64,000 bases of DNA from JBGPTF01 sp041490445 (GTDB lineage: Bacteria > Acidobacteriota > Terriglobia > Acidiferrales > UBA7541), in contig JBGPTF010000017.1 in assembly GCA_041490445.1 (NCBI GenBank), forward strand, positions 1 to 64,000, read 5' to 3'. Each line of letters begins with the position of its first letter. Position 1 is the first letter of the stretch. The notes under the pieces were generated by a model, which was not told where the DNA came from, made no database searches, and saw only the letters and a program-made list of their open reading frames with translations. Shown here piece after piece: positions 26,090 to 34,681 of this stretch. The position numbers were made by a program, and so were the translations under genes.

Positions 26090-26416
26090 CTAGCCCTCCT
26101 TCGAATCCGGCTGAACGGCGGAGATCGCCGAGCGAGACAGCTTGATCTTTACTTGATCAGCGATCCGCAGTTGGACCGCGTCGCCTTCCAAGCCGACGAT
26201 GGTTCCGTAGATGCCGCCGTTCGTAATCACTTTGTCGCCGTTTTTGAGCGCCTGGAGCATTTGCGTGGTTTTCTTCTGCCGCCGCTGCGCCGGGAGGATG
26301 AGAAAGAGATAGAAGATGACAAGAATGAACAGGATGGGGAGCAGGCCGGTGAGCGCGCTGGTCCCGGGAATCTGCGCGAACACAGCGACGTCCGGCATTC
26401 CGCTGAAATGATTCAT
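26090..26416 (-). CDS. yajC: Sec translocase accessory protein YajC
   Basis: This small protein (108 residues) has one membrane helix (LLPILFILVIFYLFLILPAQRRQKK) and a cytoplasmic domain with LKNGDKVITNGGIYGTIVGLEGDAVQLRIADQVKIKLSRSAI, the classic YajC pattern. It associates with SecDF and SecYEG. The N-terminus (FSGMPDVAVFAQIPGTSALTG) precedes the membrane helix. It lies between tgt and secD as in most bacteria. Confidence 0.95.
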   Translation of the reverse strand: MNHFSGMPDVAVFAQIPGTSALTGLLPILFILVIFYLFLILPAQRRQKKTTQMLQALKNGDKVITNGGIYGTIVGLEGDAVQLRIADQVKIKLSRSAISAVQPDSKEG

Positions 26417-26525
26417 CGTGAAAACCGCCTCCCACTTCGCAGCTCTCGCCCGTCATCACAGAAGAACTGAAAAAGATTCCCGACGACAAGAATGCCCCGA
26501 CCCAACCCTCGCCGAACGACCCTAC

Positions 26526-27653
26526 TTAGGGATGCCCGCTTTCGAGGCGCGCCTGAAGGTCAGAGCAGAATCCCGAGAGATTCCCAAACTTTATAGCCTC
26601 GCGAATTCCCCGCATGATGTCAAGGTAAAAGTACAGATTGTGGTGGGTGTTGAGGATCGCGGCGAGCAATTCGTTGGCAACAAAAAGGTGCCGCAAGTAC
26701 GCGCGAGAATAACGCCGGCACACCAAGCAATCACATTCCTCATCGATCGGCCGGGAATCCTTCGCGTACTGCGCGTTCTTGATCAGCAAGCGTCCCTGAT
26801 GCGTGAAGAGGTAGCCGTGCCGGGCCGAGCGCGTCGGCAAGACACAATCCATCATGTCCACGCCGCAGCGGACGTAGTCGGCAAGTTGCTCGGGCCGGCC
26901 GACGCCCATCAGGTAGCGGGGCCTGTCCGCGGGCAGCCGCGCGGTCGCTTCCGAAGTCATTTCACACGTCATTGCGTGCGGCTCGCCTACCGCGAGGCCG
27001 CCGACGGCGTAGCCGGGAAAATCCTGCTCGACGAGGGAATCGGCATTTTCGCGGCGCAGATCCGCGTGCGCACCGCCCTGCACGATGCCGAAGAGCATTT
27101 GCCGCGCGGGATTGCCGTGGCGCGCGAAATAATCCTTGCAACGGCAGGCCCAGTCGAATGTGCGTGCGGCGGCATCGCGGGCGGGCGCGCGATCCGAAGT
27201 GGACTCGATACACTCGTCGAGGACCATGATGATGTCGGCGCCGAGTGCGATTTGCACCTCGATCGCTTTTTCAGGAGTGAGAAAATACTCGGAGCCATCG
27301 AGGTGCGAGCGGAACGTGACGCCTTCGTCGGTCACTTTGCGCAGATCGGCGAGGCTGAAGACTTGAAAACCTCCCGAATCCGTGAGGATCGGCCGGGGCC
27401 AGGACATGAACTCGTGAAGCCCGCCTAACTGACGCACGAGTTCGTGACCGGGGCGCAGGAACAGGTGATAGGTATTGGCGAGCAGGATTTCGACGCCGAG
27501 TTCTTCGAGCGCCTGCTGCGTCAGGCCCTTCACGGCCGCCGCCGTGCCGACCGGCATGAAAACGGGCGTCTCGATCACACCGTGCGGTGTTTCGAGCCGC
27601 CCCAGCCGCGCGCCGCTCGGATCGCTCTTCAGGACCTCGAAACAAAATCCCAT
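26526..27653 (-). CDS. tgt: tRNA-guanine transglycosylase Tgt
   Basis: Tgt exchanges G34 of Asp, Asn, His and Tyr tRNAs for the queuosine precursor preQ1. The 375-residue TIM-barrel protein has the catalytic Asp regions ILTDSGGFQVFSL and DCVLPTRSARHGYLFTHQGRLLIKN, the phrase MYVGRP in the form LMGVGRPEQL, and a zinc site CDCLVCRRYSRAYLRHLF with the distal His. It is followed 110 bp later by yajC, the usual queA/tgt-yajC-secDF order, although queA is not next to it here. Confidence 0.96.
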   Translation of the reverse strand: MGFCFEVLKSDPSGARLGRLETPHGVIETPVFMPVGTAAAVKGLTQQALEELGVEILLANTYHLFLRPGHELVRQLGGLHEFMSWPRPILTDSGGFQVFSLADLRKVTDEGVTFRSHLDGSEYFLTPEKAIEVQIALGADIIMVLDECIESTSDRAPARDAAARTFDWACRCKDYFARHGNPARQMLFGIVQGGAHADLRRENADSLVEQDFPGYAVGGLAVGEPHAMTCEMTSEATARLPADRPRYLMGVGRPEQLADYVRCGVDMMDCVLPTRSARHGYLFTHQGRLLIKNAQYAKDSRPIDEECDCLVCRRYSRAYLRHLFVANELLAAILNTHHNLYFYLDIMRGIREAIKFGNLSGFCSDLQARLESGHP

Positions 27654-27666
27654 CCTGCCGAGTGTA

Positions 27667-28407
27667 TCAGGAGAAGGCCGCGGCGATGCCCACGCGAATG
27701 ATCACGATCACCGTCCAGAGTGCGATCACTACTCCGAACGCGCGGCCCATAGTGATTTTTTTCGGATTCGCTACCGAGAATCCGATCGCAAGCAGCGCGA
27801 TCACCCAGAATGTAAAAAGATCGAATGAGCTGGCAAGCGTCACGAGCCACTTGGCCGAGCCGTCGGGCACGAGCGCGCCCAGGTTTGCCGCCACCAGATG
27901 TTCGATGTCGATGGTTGTTGGGTCTTTGAGGAAGAGAATCAGGATTCCCAATAGCCCCCCGATGAAGCCGGGCATCAAGGCGTGCGCAGTGATCCCCATG
28001 GCGGCCTTGAAGTTCAGATTTGCACTGGCCATGGCGTTGAACGCACCGAGCAAAACACCGGCCACGATCAGAGTAACTACCACGATTCCGAGTACGCCGA
28101 AAATTGCGCCGGTGTACGGCGCAACCCTTGCGCCCACTTCGACGCGCTGCTGGCGTTGCTCCGGCGAGAGTTGTTGCGCCTGTGAACTCTCGTCGATCTT
28201 TTTCTGCATGAAGCTCACCCAGCCAACACGCTGCGTGAAAATCGCTATAATCGCGAGGTTAACCAGGCAAAGAAGGACGAGTGGCGCGATCCAGCTCGGG
28301 TGCCGCGCGATATCAGCAAGGGTTTCTTTCGGGCTAAACAGGACGCCGGTGAGCCGGCCCATCGTTCCGATGGACGCGGGTTCGGCTGGGGCCGGTGTAG
28401 TTGCCAT
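27667..28407 (-). CDS. YIP1-family multi-spanning membrane protein
   Basis: The 246-residue protein has about five hydrophobic segments: LVLLCLVNLAIIAIF, GAIFGVLGIVVVTLIVAGVLLGAF, GLLGILILFL, FTFWVIALLAIGFSV and VIALWTVIVIIRVGIA. The opening RLTGVLFSPKETLADIARHPSWIAPLVLL is the standard start of YIP1-domain proteins in Acidobacteriota. The start at MATTPAPAEP has GGAGGAAA upstream. It ends 13 bp before tgt. Function in bacteria is unknown; eukaryotic Yip1 acts in membrane traffic. Confidence 0.82.
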   Translation of the reverse strand: MATTPAPAEPASIGTMGRLTGVLFSPKETLADIARHPSWIAPLVLLCLVNLAIIAIFTQRVGWVSFMQKKIDESSQAQQLSPEQRQQRVEVGARVAPYTGAIFGVLGIVVVTLIVAGVLLGAFNAMASANLNFKAAMGITAHALMPGFIGGLLGILILFLKDPTTIDIEHLVAANLGALVPDGSAKWLVTLASSFDLFTFWVIALLAIGFSVANPKKITMGRAFGVVIALWTVIVIIRVGIAAAFS

Positions 28408-28507
28408 CGCTGGTTTCCTCCAAGATGGGGGTAGCGGTCCCCCGGATTCTCCTACTTCTACGCGCGGGTGCAAGGAAAATTACCAAGAACACGCCGCGGG
28501 GCGCCTC

Positions 28508-29305
28508 TCAGGCGGGGATTTGGGGGACAGCGGCGACGAGTGCCTGGGTGTAGGGATGCTCGGGTGCGACGAGGATGCGCTCGGGCGGCCCCGTTTCCAC
28601 AATGCGCCCCGCCTGCATCACCGCTACGCGCGTGGCAAGCTGCGCCACGACCGGCAGGCTGTGCGAGATCAAGATGTAGGTAAGGTGGAACTCGCCCTGC
28701 AGGCGTGCGAGCAGTTCGAGGATCTGTGCGCCCACGGAAACATCGAGCGCCGATACGGGCTCGTCCGCCACAACGAGCGCCGGCCGCAGTACCAGCGCGC
28801 GGGCGATCCCGATTCGCTGGCGCTGTCCTCCGGAAAACTCATGCGGGAAGCGCGCAAGTGCGTCTTCCTCAAGGCCAACGGCGGCGAGCGATTCGGCCGT
28901 GCGCGCGCGCCGCTCCGAGCGCGAAAGGTGGGGCTCGTAAATCGCAAGAGGCTCACCGACGATCGCTTCCACGCGCATCCGGGGATTGAGCGAACCCACC
29001 GGATCCTGAAACACCATCTGCATTTGGCGCCGCAGCGAACGCAGCTCCGCGCCACGCGCGGCGAGCCAGTCGTGTCCGCGGAAGCGGATTTCGCCCGCGT
29101 CCGACTCGATCAGCCGCAAGACCATCCGCGCCAGCGTCGTCTTGCCGCAACCGGACTCGCCGACGATTCCCAGCGTCTCACCCTCTTCCAGTGCGAGGCT
29201 CACACCATCCACGGCGATACGGCGGCCCGCACTTCCGAAGGCACCAGTTGAGACCGAGAATATTTTTTGCAGGTTGTGTACTTCGAGCAGATGTTCTGTC
29301 GTCAT
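28508..29305 (-). CDS. Oligopeptide-type ABC transporter ATPase (OppF/DppF-like)
   Basis: The 265-residue ATPase has Walker A GESGCGKTT, Q-loop MVFQDPVGSLNPRM, the signature SGGQRQRIG, Walker B LVVADEPVSALDV and a switch SHS. The Q-loop phrase and the HPYTQALVAAVP end are characteristic of OppF/DppF proteins. The insertion FSVSTGAFGSAGRRIAVDGVS near the N-terminus is normal for OppF. It would energise uptake or export of peptides, but no permease or binding-protein genes are adjacent. It ends a three-gene run with a methyltransferase and an OppD-like ATPase. Confidence 0.9.
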   Translation of the reverse strand: MTTEHLLEVHNLQKIFSVSTGAFGSAGRRIAVDGVSLALEEGETLGIVGESGCGKTTLARMVLRLIESDAGEIRFRGHDWLAARGAELRSLRRQMQMVFQDPVGSLNPRMRVEAIVGEPLAIYEPHLSRSERRARTAESLAAVGLEEDALARFPHEFSGGQRQRIGIARALVLRPALVVADEPVSALDVSVGAQILELLARLQGEFHLTYILISHSLPVVAQLATRVAVMQAGRIVETGPPERILVAPEHPYTQALVAAVPQIPA

Positions 29306-29361
29306 TCGAGAAAATCCGACCGACTGCGTACCCTATTCGAAATGCGTGCGCTCGCCGAACG

Positions 29362-30162
29362 TTACTTCTTCTCCGCAATCACGAAAAGAGACGTCTGGAC
29401 AAACTCGATATCAGGCCGCGCGCCGGTGGCCCGTCGCGGATGGAAGCCTGCCGAATCATTCTCGATGGAAGCCTCCATCAGTCGGCGCGACTCCGCGTAG
29501 GCAGGGTCCGGCGGCTGCCAGCCCGCGATGCGCATCCAATCGTCAAACGACCGCGGCCGCTCCGACACTTCACGCCGGAGAATTCGAAAGCCCGCTGCGC
29601 GGACGAGGCTTTCCAATTCGCTGGCGGCCAGCGTGCGCGTATGCGAGACATCCCGCGCCTTTTCGATCTGGTTGTTCCGTTCCGCGCGCGCGAACTCCTC
29701 CGGCGCAATCAAATCGAGCGCTGCCACGCGGCCTCCGGCGCGCAGCACCCGCGCGAGTTCACGCAGCGCCACTGCCGGCTCCGACATGTGGTGGAGGCTG
29801 TAGCCGCAGGAGGCGATGTCGAGGGCTGCGGATGTAAGCGGGATCGCGTAGGCATTGCCGCAAACCAACAGCAAATTTGCGACATGGTTCGCTTCGGCGG
29901 CGCGCCGCGCCTGCGCCAGCAGAGCGAACGTCAGGTCAACCCCAAAAACGAGCCGCACGCGAGAGGCAAGGGCGCGCGCAAACGTCCCGGGGCCGCAAGC
30001 GAGATCGAGCGCCGTCTCATTTCCTTGGGGAGCGGTAAGTGCGACGAGTCGTTCCGCCTCGGCGGAGCGAACCGAGAGAGAAAACTCGGAGAAAGCATCG
30101 GCGGTGCGCGTGAATCGTTCGCGAACGCGATCGAGCTGTTCGTGTTCGGTGGGCTGGCTCAT
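29362..30162 (-). CDS. Class I SAM-dependent methyltransferase
   Basis: The 266-residue protein has motif I ALDLACGPGTFARALA, acidic motif II FGVDLTFALL, and a post-motif segment SCGYSLHHMSEPAVALRELARVLRAGGRVAALDLIAPEE of the UbiE/Methyltransf_11 type. Its substrate is unknown. The start is coupled by a 4-bp ATGA overlap to the OppD-like gene, and a GAG/A-rich site lies upstream. An earlier start of about 23 codons lacks homology. Sitting between two ABC ATPase genes suggests a shared small-molecule or peptide substrate. Confidence 0.85.
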   Translation of the reverse strand: MSQPTEHEQLDRVRERFTRTADAFSEFSLSVRSAEAERLVALTAPQGNETALDLACGPGTFARALASRVRLVFGVDLTFALLAQARRAAEANHVANLLLVCGNAYAIPLTSAALDIASCGYSLHHMSEPAVALRELARVLRAGGRVAALDLIAPEEFARAERNNQIEKARDVSHTRTLAASELESLVRAAGFRILRREVSERPRSFDDWMRIAGWQPPDPAYAESRRLMEASIENDSAGFHPRRATGARPDIEFVQTSLFVIAEKK

Positions 30163-31151
30163 GGCACGAGGATACACCGCGCGCGATGTCCGGGCGAGGC
30201 CGGGCGCAGCTCCGGCATTCCGGCGTCGCATTCTTCACGCCGGTACGAACAACGTGGCGCGAAAGCGCAGCCCGGCGGCAATGCATCCAGGCGCGGCACC
30301 GCTCCCGGAATCGGAGTCAGCTTTTCCCGCGGCAGGCGAGGCGCCGCACGCAACAGCCCTTCTGTGTAAGGATGCTTCGGACTCCGGAGCACTTTCGCGG
30401 CAGGCCCCTCTTCGACGATCCGTCCTGCGTACATCACAGCGAGCCGGTCCGCCACCTGGACGACTACCCCCAGGTCGTGGGTGATGAAAAGGAGCGCAAG
30501 CCCCAGCTCTTGCCGCAGACGCGAGAGCAGTTCGAGGATTTGTTTTTGCACGGTGACGTCGAGCGCGGTGGTGGGCTCGTCGGCAATCAGGAGGCGAGGT
30601 CCCGCGGCCAGGGCCATCGCAATCATCGCCCGCTGCCGCAGGCCACCCGAAAGCTGATGCGGAAATTGCTTTGCCCGCAGCGCGGGTTCCGGCACGGCGG
30701 CGCGCTCGAGCGCAGCGACGGCGCGCCGCCGAGCGCCGTCCGGCGAAAGCTGTGGCTCATGGACGCGGATCGCTTCCTCAATTTGCGCTCCGATACGCAG
30801 CACGGGATTAAGCGCCGTCATCGGCTCTTGAAAAATCATGGCCATCTCGCGGCCACGGAGCGCACGCATTTCACCCGGCGGCGCAGCAACCAGATTCGCG
30901 CGGTGATTGCTTGAAGCCTTCGCTTGCGATTCAGGTAGCCGTAGCCATGCCTCGCCGCTTCGCCTCGCGCCCGGCGGCTCGAGGCCCATTAGCGCAAGCG
31001 CAAGCATGGTCTTGCCGCAGCCCGACTCGCCGACGACGCCCAAAGTCCCTCCTTCTTCGAGCGCGAAGGAAACCTCGTTGACTGGACGCACCCATCCCGC
31101 CAGCGTCGGCAGTTCGATGGTAAGGTCGCGCACGTCGAGCAGTGCCGTCAT
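30159..31151 (-). CDS. Oligopeptide-type ABC transporter ATPase (OppD/DppD-like)
   Basis: The 330-residue ATPase has Walker A GESGCGKTMLALALMGLEP, Q-loop MIFQEPMTALNPVL, signature LSGGLRQRAMIAMAL, Walker B LLIADEPTTALDV and switch ITHDLGVV. The C-terminal extension of OppD/DppD that often binds Fe-S appears as CAFAPRCSYRREECDAG plus a last Cys (about Cys326), giving a CxxxxxC-x6-C set. It overlaps the methyltransferase by 4 bp. Permeases are not in the window, so this is a split or orphan Opp-type system. Confidence 0.9.
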   Translation of the reverse strand: MTALLDVRDLTIELPTLAGWVRPVNEVSFALEEGGTLGVVGESGCGKTMLALALMGLEPPGARRSGEAWLRLPESQAKASSNHRANLVAAPPGEMRALRGREMAMIFQEPMTALNPVLRIGAQIEEAIRVHEPQLSPDGARRRAVAALERAAVPEPALRAKQFPHQLSGGLRQRAMIAMALAAGPRLLIADEPTTALDVTVQKQILELLSRLRQELGLALLFITHDLGVVVQVADRLAVMYAGRIVEEGPAAKVLRSPKHPYTEGLLRAAPRLPREKLTPIPGAVPRLDALPPGCAFAPRCSYRREECDAGMPELRPASPGHRARCILVP

Positions 31152-31219
31152 GACGACATCATAGGCTGCCTGCGCGAGACAGTGAATCAAAATGCGCGGA
31201 ACGGGACAAGACTCACGGG

Positions 31220-31645
31220 CTAGCGCTGAGCGACAGGGATAACGAGTTTGAGCGCGGTGTGCGTTGCGGAGAAACTAACGACTTTGACGTCCACGAGTCG
31301 CGCCGCCTTCGTCATTCCCATCACATCCGCTTCACGGATGTGCTGCACACCCTTGGGATAGACTGCCCAGATGGCGCCATTGGGCTTCAGATATTCCCGA
31401 AGGAGAGATAAACTCTCGAGATCCGCCTTTGTTTCGACGGCGAGAAAAATCAAATCGGAATTCTCCTTCGGCAGGCGCGAGGAAATATCGGTGGCGCGCT
31501 GCCGGAGCTGTGCAAGGAATGCAGTGTCGCGAATGCCGATCACGGCGACGCGGCTATCCGGCTTGACGCCAAGTTTGTCGACGAGCGGGCGGTCGGCATA
31601 AGATTTTTCCGGCGGCCGCGCGGACCCTCTGGGTTTCTTCCTCAC
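31220..31645 (-). CDS. DUF3052 family protein
   Basis: The 141-residue protein follows the DUF3052 pattern: an N-terminal LVDKLGVKPDSRVAVIG, a central SDLIFLAVETKADLESL, then LKPNGAIWAVYPKG and a C-terminal VDVKVVSFSATHTALKLVIP. The family is soluble with no known activity. It begins 4 bp after the SRPBCC pseudogene and appears to be the last gene of a MarR-led operon. The first 20 residues (RKKPRGSARPPEK) are basic and probably disordered. Confidence 0.8.
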   Translation of the reverse strand: MRKKPRGSARPPEKSYADRPLVDKLGVKPDSRVAVIGIRDTAFLAQLRQRATDISSRLPKENSDLIFLAVETKADLESLSLLREYLKPNGAIWAVYPKGVQHIREADVMGMTKAARLVDVKVVSFSATHTALKLVIPVAQR

Positions 31646-31648
31646 CGG

Positions 31649-32170
31649 TTATCTTTCAAGCTGCACCTGTTCCCCGAATTTTTGGCCGAGTGCGCGCAGG
31701 TAGGCATCTATCGTGGCATGATGCCCGAAGACGAATCGGGACAGGAAACAGAAGATGGGATTGTAAACTTCGTCATTCTCCGTAATGCGCAGTTCGCTGC
31801 CACCGTCGGCCGTGCGAATTTCATAGGTCTATGAGCCGCCGAACGGCAGCCTTGGATCTGTAATCCGTGTGACGAGCCACTGCGAGGGCACCCATTCTTC
31901 ATTCTCAAAGGGAAGTGACTGACCATGGTTGTCCACTTCGCGCCAGGAGGGACGACCCTGGTGATCGGGCAGCCGTTCGATCTTTTTCACGCTGGTCCGC
32001 CAACTGGGGAAGGCATCCACGTCCGTGATTGCGGCCCAGATGGCGGCGGGCGGCTGATGAAATCGTGCCGCGCGCGTGGCCACATGCTTTACCGGCAAGA
32101 GTGAGCCGACAAGGGCAACTAGTGCCACGAGCAGGGCGAGGCAACCGACGACAATGAGAATCCACTTCAT
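31649..32170 (-). pseudogene. SRPBCC (polyketide-cyclase-like) gene broken by one amber codon
   Basis: The frame begins MKWILIVVGCLALLVALVALVGSLLPV (membrane helix) and continues with SRPBCC sequence (TRAARFHQPPAAIWAAITDVDAFPSW, WREVDNHGQ, LVTRITDPRLPFGGS). It then meets TAG at 31831-31829 and continues in the same frame as TYEIRTADGGSELRITENDEVYNP to a TAA 60 codons later. Homologues usually read FGGTWTYE, so the amber almost certainly replaces a Trp codon (TGG to TAG). The two parts total about 173 codons. It may be a recent pseudogene, a sequence error or, less likely, readthrough. The start overlaps the upstream gene by 4 bp. Confidence 0.82.
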
Positions 32171-32556
32171 GAGCCACCTCCGGCCGGGATTCGTGTGAGG
32201 AAAGCGAGAAGTACGATCTGGATACCACTGGAAAGGGTGCCGAACGGAAAAAACCACAACGAACCCACCGCGGCCACGAGCATCGCTCGCCGCGCCCACG
32301 GCAGCCCGAGCACAAAACACACAATGACGATGAGCCAGGCTGCGCCGTATGCGGCGAAAAATGATTTCATATGCGTCGATCGCGGGTTGATTCCCACTCG
32401 CGAAACCAGTTTTGACCACGCGCCAAGCTGCCCAGCATGCGGTCCATGCCTCGGAGTAAAGTAGTCACCAACGATCAAGGAGCGGGCGCCGTCCAACGCC
32501 ATCCAGCCTGCCTGTTGAAGCGCCAGGAGAATCACGATCCATCGGAGCCAGACCAT
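32167..32556 (-). CDS. Small membrane protein, unknown function
   Basis: The 129-residue protein has three or four hydrophobic segments: VWLRWIVILLALQQAGWMALDG, KSFFAAYGAAWLIVIVCFVLGLPW, MLVAAVGSLWFFPFGTLSSG and IQIVLLAFLTRI. A loop GDYFTPRHGPHAGQLGAWSKLVSRVGINPRST connects helices 1 and 2. I know no function; the layout resembles a DUF-type integral protein found beside SRPBCC genes. It is coupled to the downstream gene by a 4-bp overlap and lies 10 bp after the MarR gene, so one operon is likely. Confidence 0.7.
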   Translation of the reverse strand: MVWLRWIVILLALQQAGWMALDGARSLIVGDYFTPRHGPHAGQLGAWSKLVSRVGINPRSTHMKSFFAAYGAAWLIVIVCFVLGLPWARRAMLVAAVGSLWFFPFGTLSSGIQIVLLAFLTRIPAGGGS

Positions 32557-32566
32557 GGTTCCCTCC

Positions 32567-33067
32567 TCATGCCTTGCGCACGCGACGCGGCCACCGCGAG
32601 CGAGGCCAAAGCCCCATCGCGCCGCTCGAATCCATAAATTGTTGCGCCGCGCGGGCTAGCAGCCCGAGACCTCGAAGCGCTTCCAAGCGCTCCTTGGCTG
32701 AAAGATGCAGCAACATGCCGCGGACGCGCGCGGGATCGAGCACCGATTTCGCTTTTTTCATGCGTTCTCCCGCGGGCGTGAGCCGCAGACGGATGCGGCG
32801 ACCATCCTGCGTGTCCCGGGTGCGAGCCACGTAGCCACCGCGCACCAAACGATCCACAGAGAGCGACATCGTTGAAAGCGTCACGCCCATGTGCTGCGCC
32901 AGTGTTTTCAAATCCAACGGCTCAATGGAATCGAGATGGTCCAAGATGCTGGCCTGATGCGCGCTCAAGAGGCGCCGGGCGCGCGGGTCACGCACGTGGC
33001 GTGTGTGACAGGCAAAGAAAATCACGGGATAGAGCGCCAGTACCTGCCGAATAGAATCGTCGCGCAT
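32567..33067 (-). CDS. MarR-family transcription regulator
   Basis: The 166-residue protein has a winged helix-turn-helix domain: LSAHQASILDHLDSIEPLDLKTLAQHMGVTLSTMSLSVDRLVRGGYVARTRDTQDGRRIRLRLTPAGERM. The DTQDGRRIRLRLT wing is typical. The start at MRDDSIRQVL has AGGAT upstream; a 63-codon upstream extension is not homologous. It contains CHTRH in the N-terminal part but no obvious cofactor site. It is the first gene of a minus-strand operon and diverges from an MFS exporter, which is a common MarR target. Confidence 0.85.
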   Translation of the reverse strand: MRDDSIRQVLALYPVIFFACHTRHVRDPRARRLLSAHQASILDHLDSIEPLDLKTLAQHMGVTLSTMSLSVDRLVRGGYVARTRDTQDGRRIRLRLTPAGERMKKAKSVLDPARVRGMLLHLSAKERLEALRGLGLLARAAQQFMDSSGAMGLWPRSRWPRRVRKA

Positions 33068-33262
33068 TGGGCAAGATCCTAGCTCATATACTTTGATTTG
33101 GCAAAGCAAATTGATTGGCGATGGGCCTCGCCGCGGATTCCATTCTGCTGTCCTGCCTCGCTCGGTCACACATCGGGGCAAAACCGTTGCTGCGCCGGCA
33201 CAATTCCCCGTAGAATTTCTGTTCCCTTCGGAGACAATTTGGAACTCGGCCGGCATCCCACG

Positions 33263-34576
33263 GTGAAATGGAAGCCACTCTTCGCACAGCGAGGCTTCCG
33301 TTACTTCTTCGCTTCGCTATTCATCTCCATCAGCGGCTCCGGAATGAACTTTGCGGGGGTGACCTGGTACATCCTCGGACGCACGAATTCGACCGTGCAG
33401 GTGAGCGTGCTGCTAATCCTGCTGACGGCGCCGGGGCTCTTTGTGCCATTTTTCGGCGGCGTGCTGATTGACCGGCTCGACCGGCGGTATCTCGGCATCG
33501 CGCTTGACATCGCGCGCGGTGCGATCGTCGCCGGCACATCGGCGCTTTTTTTCTTCGGCCATGGCGGACCACTGCAGATTTACATCATGGATTTCTGCCT
33601 CGGCGTCGGCTCGGCGATCTATTGGTCAAACATCAACGCTCTCGTGCAGGAAGTGATCCCGTCGGATCAATTGGTGGCGGCCAATTCGGCGGTTCTGATC
33701 GCAGTGCAGGGTGGACTGGCGATATCAGGCGCGTTCGTCGGTTTCGTGTACGACCACGCCGGTATCGGCGGAATCCTTGCCATTGACGCGTTGACGTACG
33801 CAGGCTCCGCATATTGCCTCTTCCGCCTGCGGCACGGACATGTTTCTCCGCGCGCGCATCTGCACGTCGACCAATTACCGGCCGACCTCGAGGCGCCGCT
33901 CGCCATCGCCGAAGAAACGGCACTGCCGCCGTTGATCGAGCCATCGCTCGAAACGAACTTCGTGGCGGAATTGAGGGAAGGCATCGCGTATCTCCGCCAA
34001 CAACCCGCGGTGTTCGCCATCGGACTGACTTACGCCTGCATGCTCGCCGGCGTGATCAGTGCCAACGTTCTCGTCGTGGCGCTGACGAAGGACATCTTGC
34101 ACGCCGGCGCGCTGGGGTACGGGTTGATGGAAACCGGCTGGGGAGTGGGCGCAGTCGCCGGAGGGCTGGCCACCGGGATTCTGTTGGCTCGCTTCCGGTC
34201 CAGCCATGTGCTCCTGGCAGCACTCGTCGCGCTCGCGGTGGGGCACGCGCTGTTCCCTTACGCGCGGTTCTTGCTGCTGGCCGCGGCGATGCAGGCAGTA
34301 TTCGGCGCTTGCCGCGCTCTCGGCGGCGTGCTGACACAATCGGCCATCATGCACACGGTACCGAAACGTCTGATGGGCCGGACCCAATCCGCTTTCACCG
34401 TGCTCTCGACCGTGCTGCAGATCGTCATGAGCTTCGCCCTCGGCTGGCTCGCCGAACGCATCAATCTGCCGTTTGCTTTCCTTGTTCTGGCGCTTCTCTA
34501 TACCGGCGCGGTGGTGGCGGCATTTCGCGCGCGGACGCTGGCACAAAGTCCGGCCACATTGGCGCCGGCAGGATAG
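33263..34576 (+). CDS. MFS exporter (MFS_3/EntS-like)
   Basis: The protein (437 residues from the GTG chosen) has about 11-12 transmembrane segments with the MFS loop-2 motif LIDRLDRRYLGI and the pattern FRYFFASLFISISGSGMNFAGVTWYILGRTNSTVQVSVLLILLTAPGLF near the N-terminus. The central loop (about 205-235, PADLEAPLAIAEETALPP) is cytoplasmic. The GTG start gives VKWKPLFAQRGFRYFFAS, a normal N-terminus; no strong ribosome site is visible, so the start may be later or earlier. It diverges from marR with about 190 bp between, so MarR control is likely. The substrate is unknown. Confidence 0.85.
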   Translation: MKWKPLFAQRGFRYFFASLFISISGSGMNFAGVTWYILGRTNSTVQVSVLLILLTAPGLFVPFFGGVLIDRLDRRYLGIALDIARGAIVAGTSALFFFGHGGPLQIYIMDFCLGVGSAIYWSNINALVQEVIPSDQLVAANSAVLIAVQGGLAISGAFVGFVYDHAGIGGILAIDALTYAGSAYCLFRLRHGHVSPRAHLHVDQLPADLEAPLAIAEETALPPLIEPSLETNFVAELREGIAYLRQQPAVFAIGLTYACMLAGVISANVLVVALTKDILHAGALGYGLMETGWGVGAVAGGLATGILLARFRSSHVLLAALVALAVGHALFPYARFLLLAAAMQAVFGACRALGGVLTQSAIMHTVPKRLMGRTQSAFTVLSTVLQIVMSFALGWLAERINLPFAFLVLALLYTGAVVAAFRARTLAQSPATLAPAG

Positions 34577-34681
34577 CCGGGCTCGCCATCTCTGCATTTA
34601 CGCCCTGCGGCACATGCCGCATAATGCGGAATGCAAGGCTATCCAGCGATCGCTCGAGTAGATTTTGAGTGGGAGGCTTCC

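Noticed and set aside
27587..29251. Very long plus-strand open frame of 554 codons
   Set aside because: It runs antisense to tgt, YIP1 and an ABC ATPase, all with clear motifs; long antisense frames are common in GC-rich DNA.
29191..30369. 392-codon plus-strand open frame
   Set aside because: Antisense to a methyltransferase and ABC ATPase with full motif sets.
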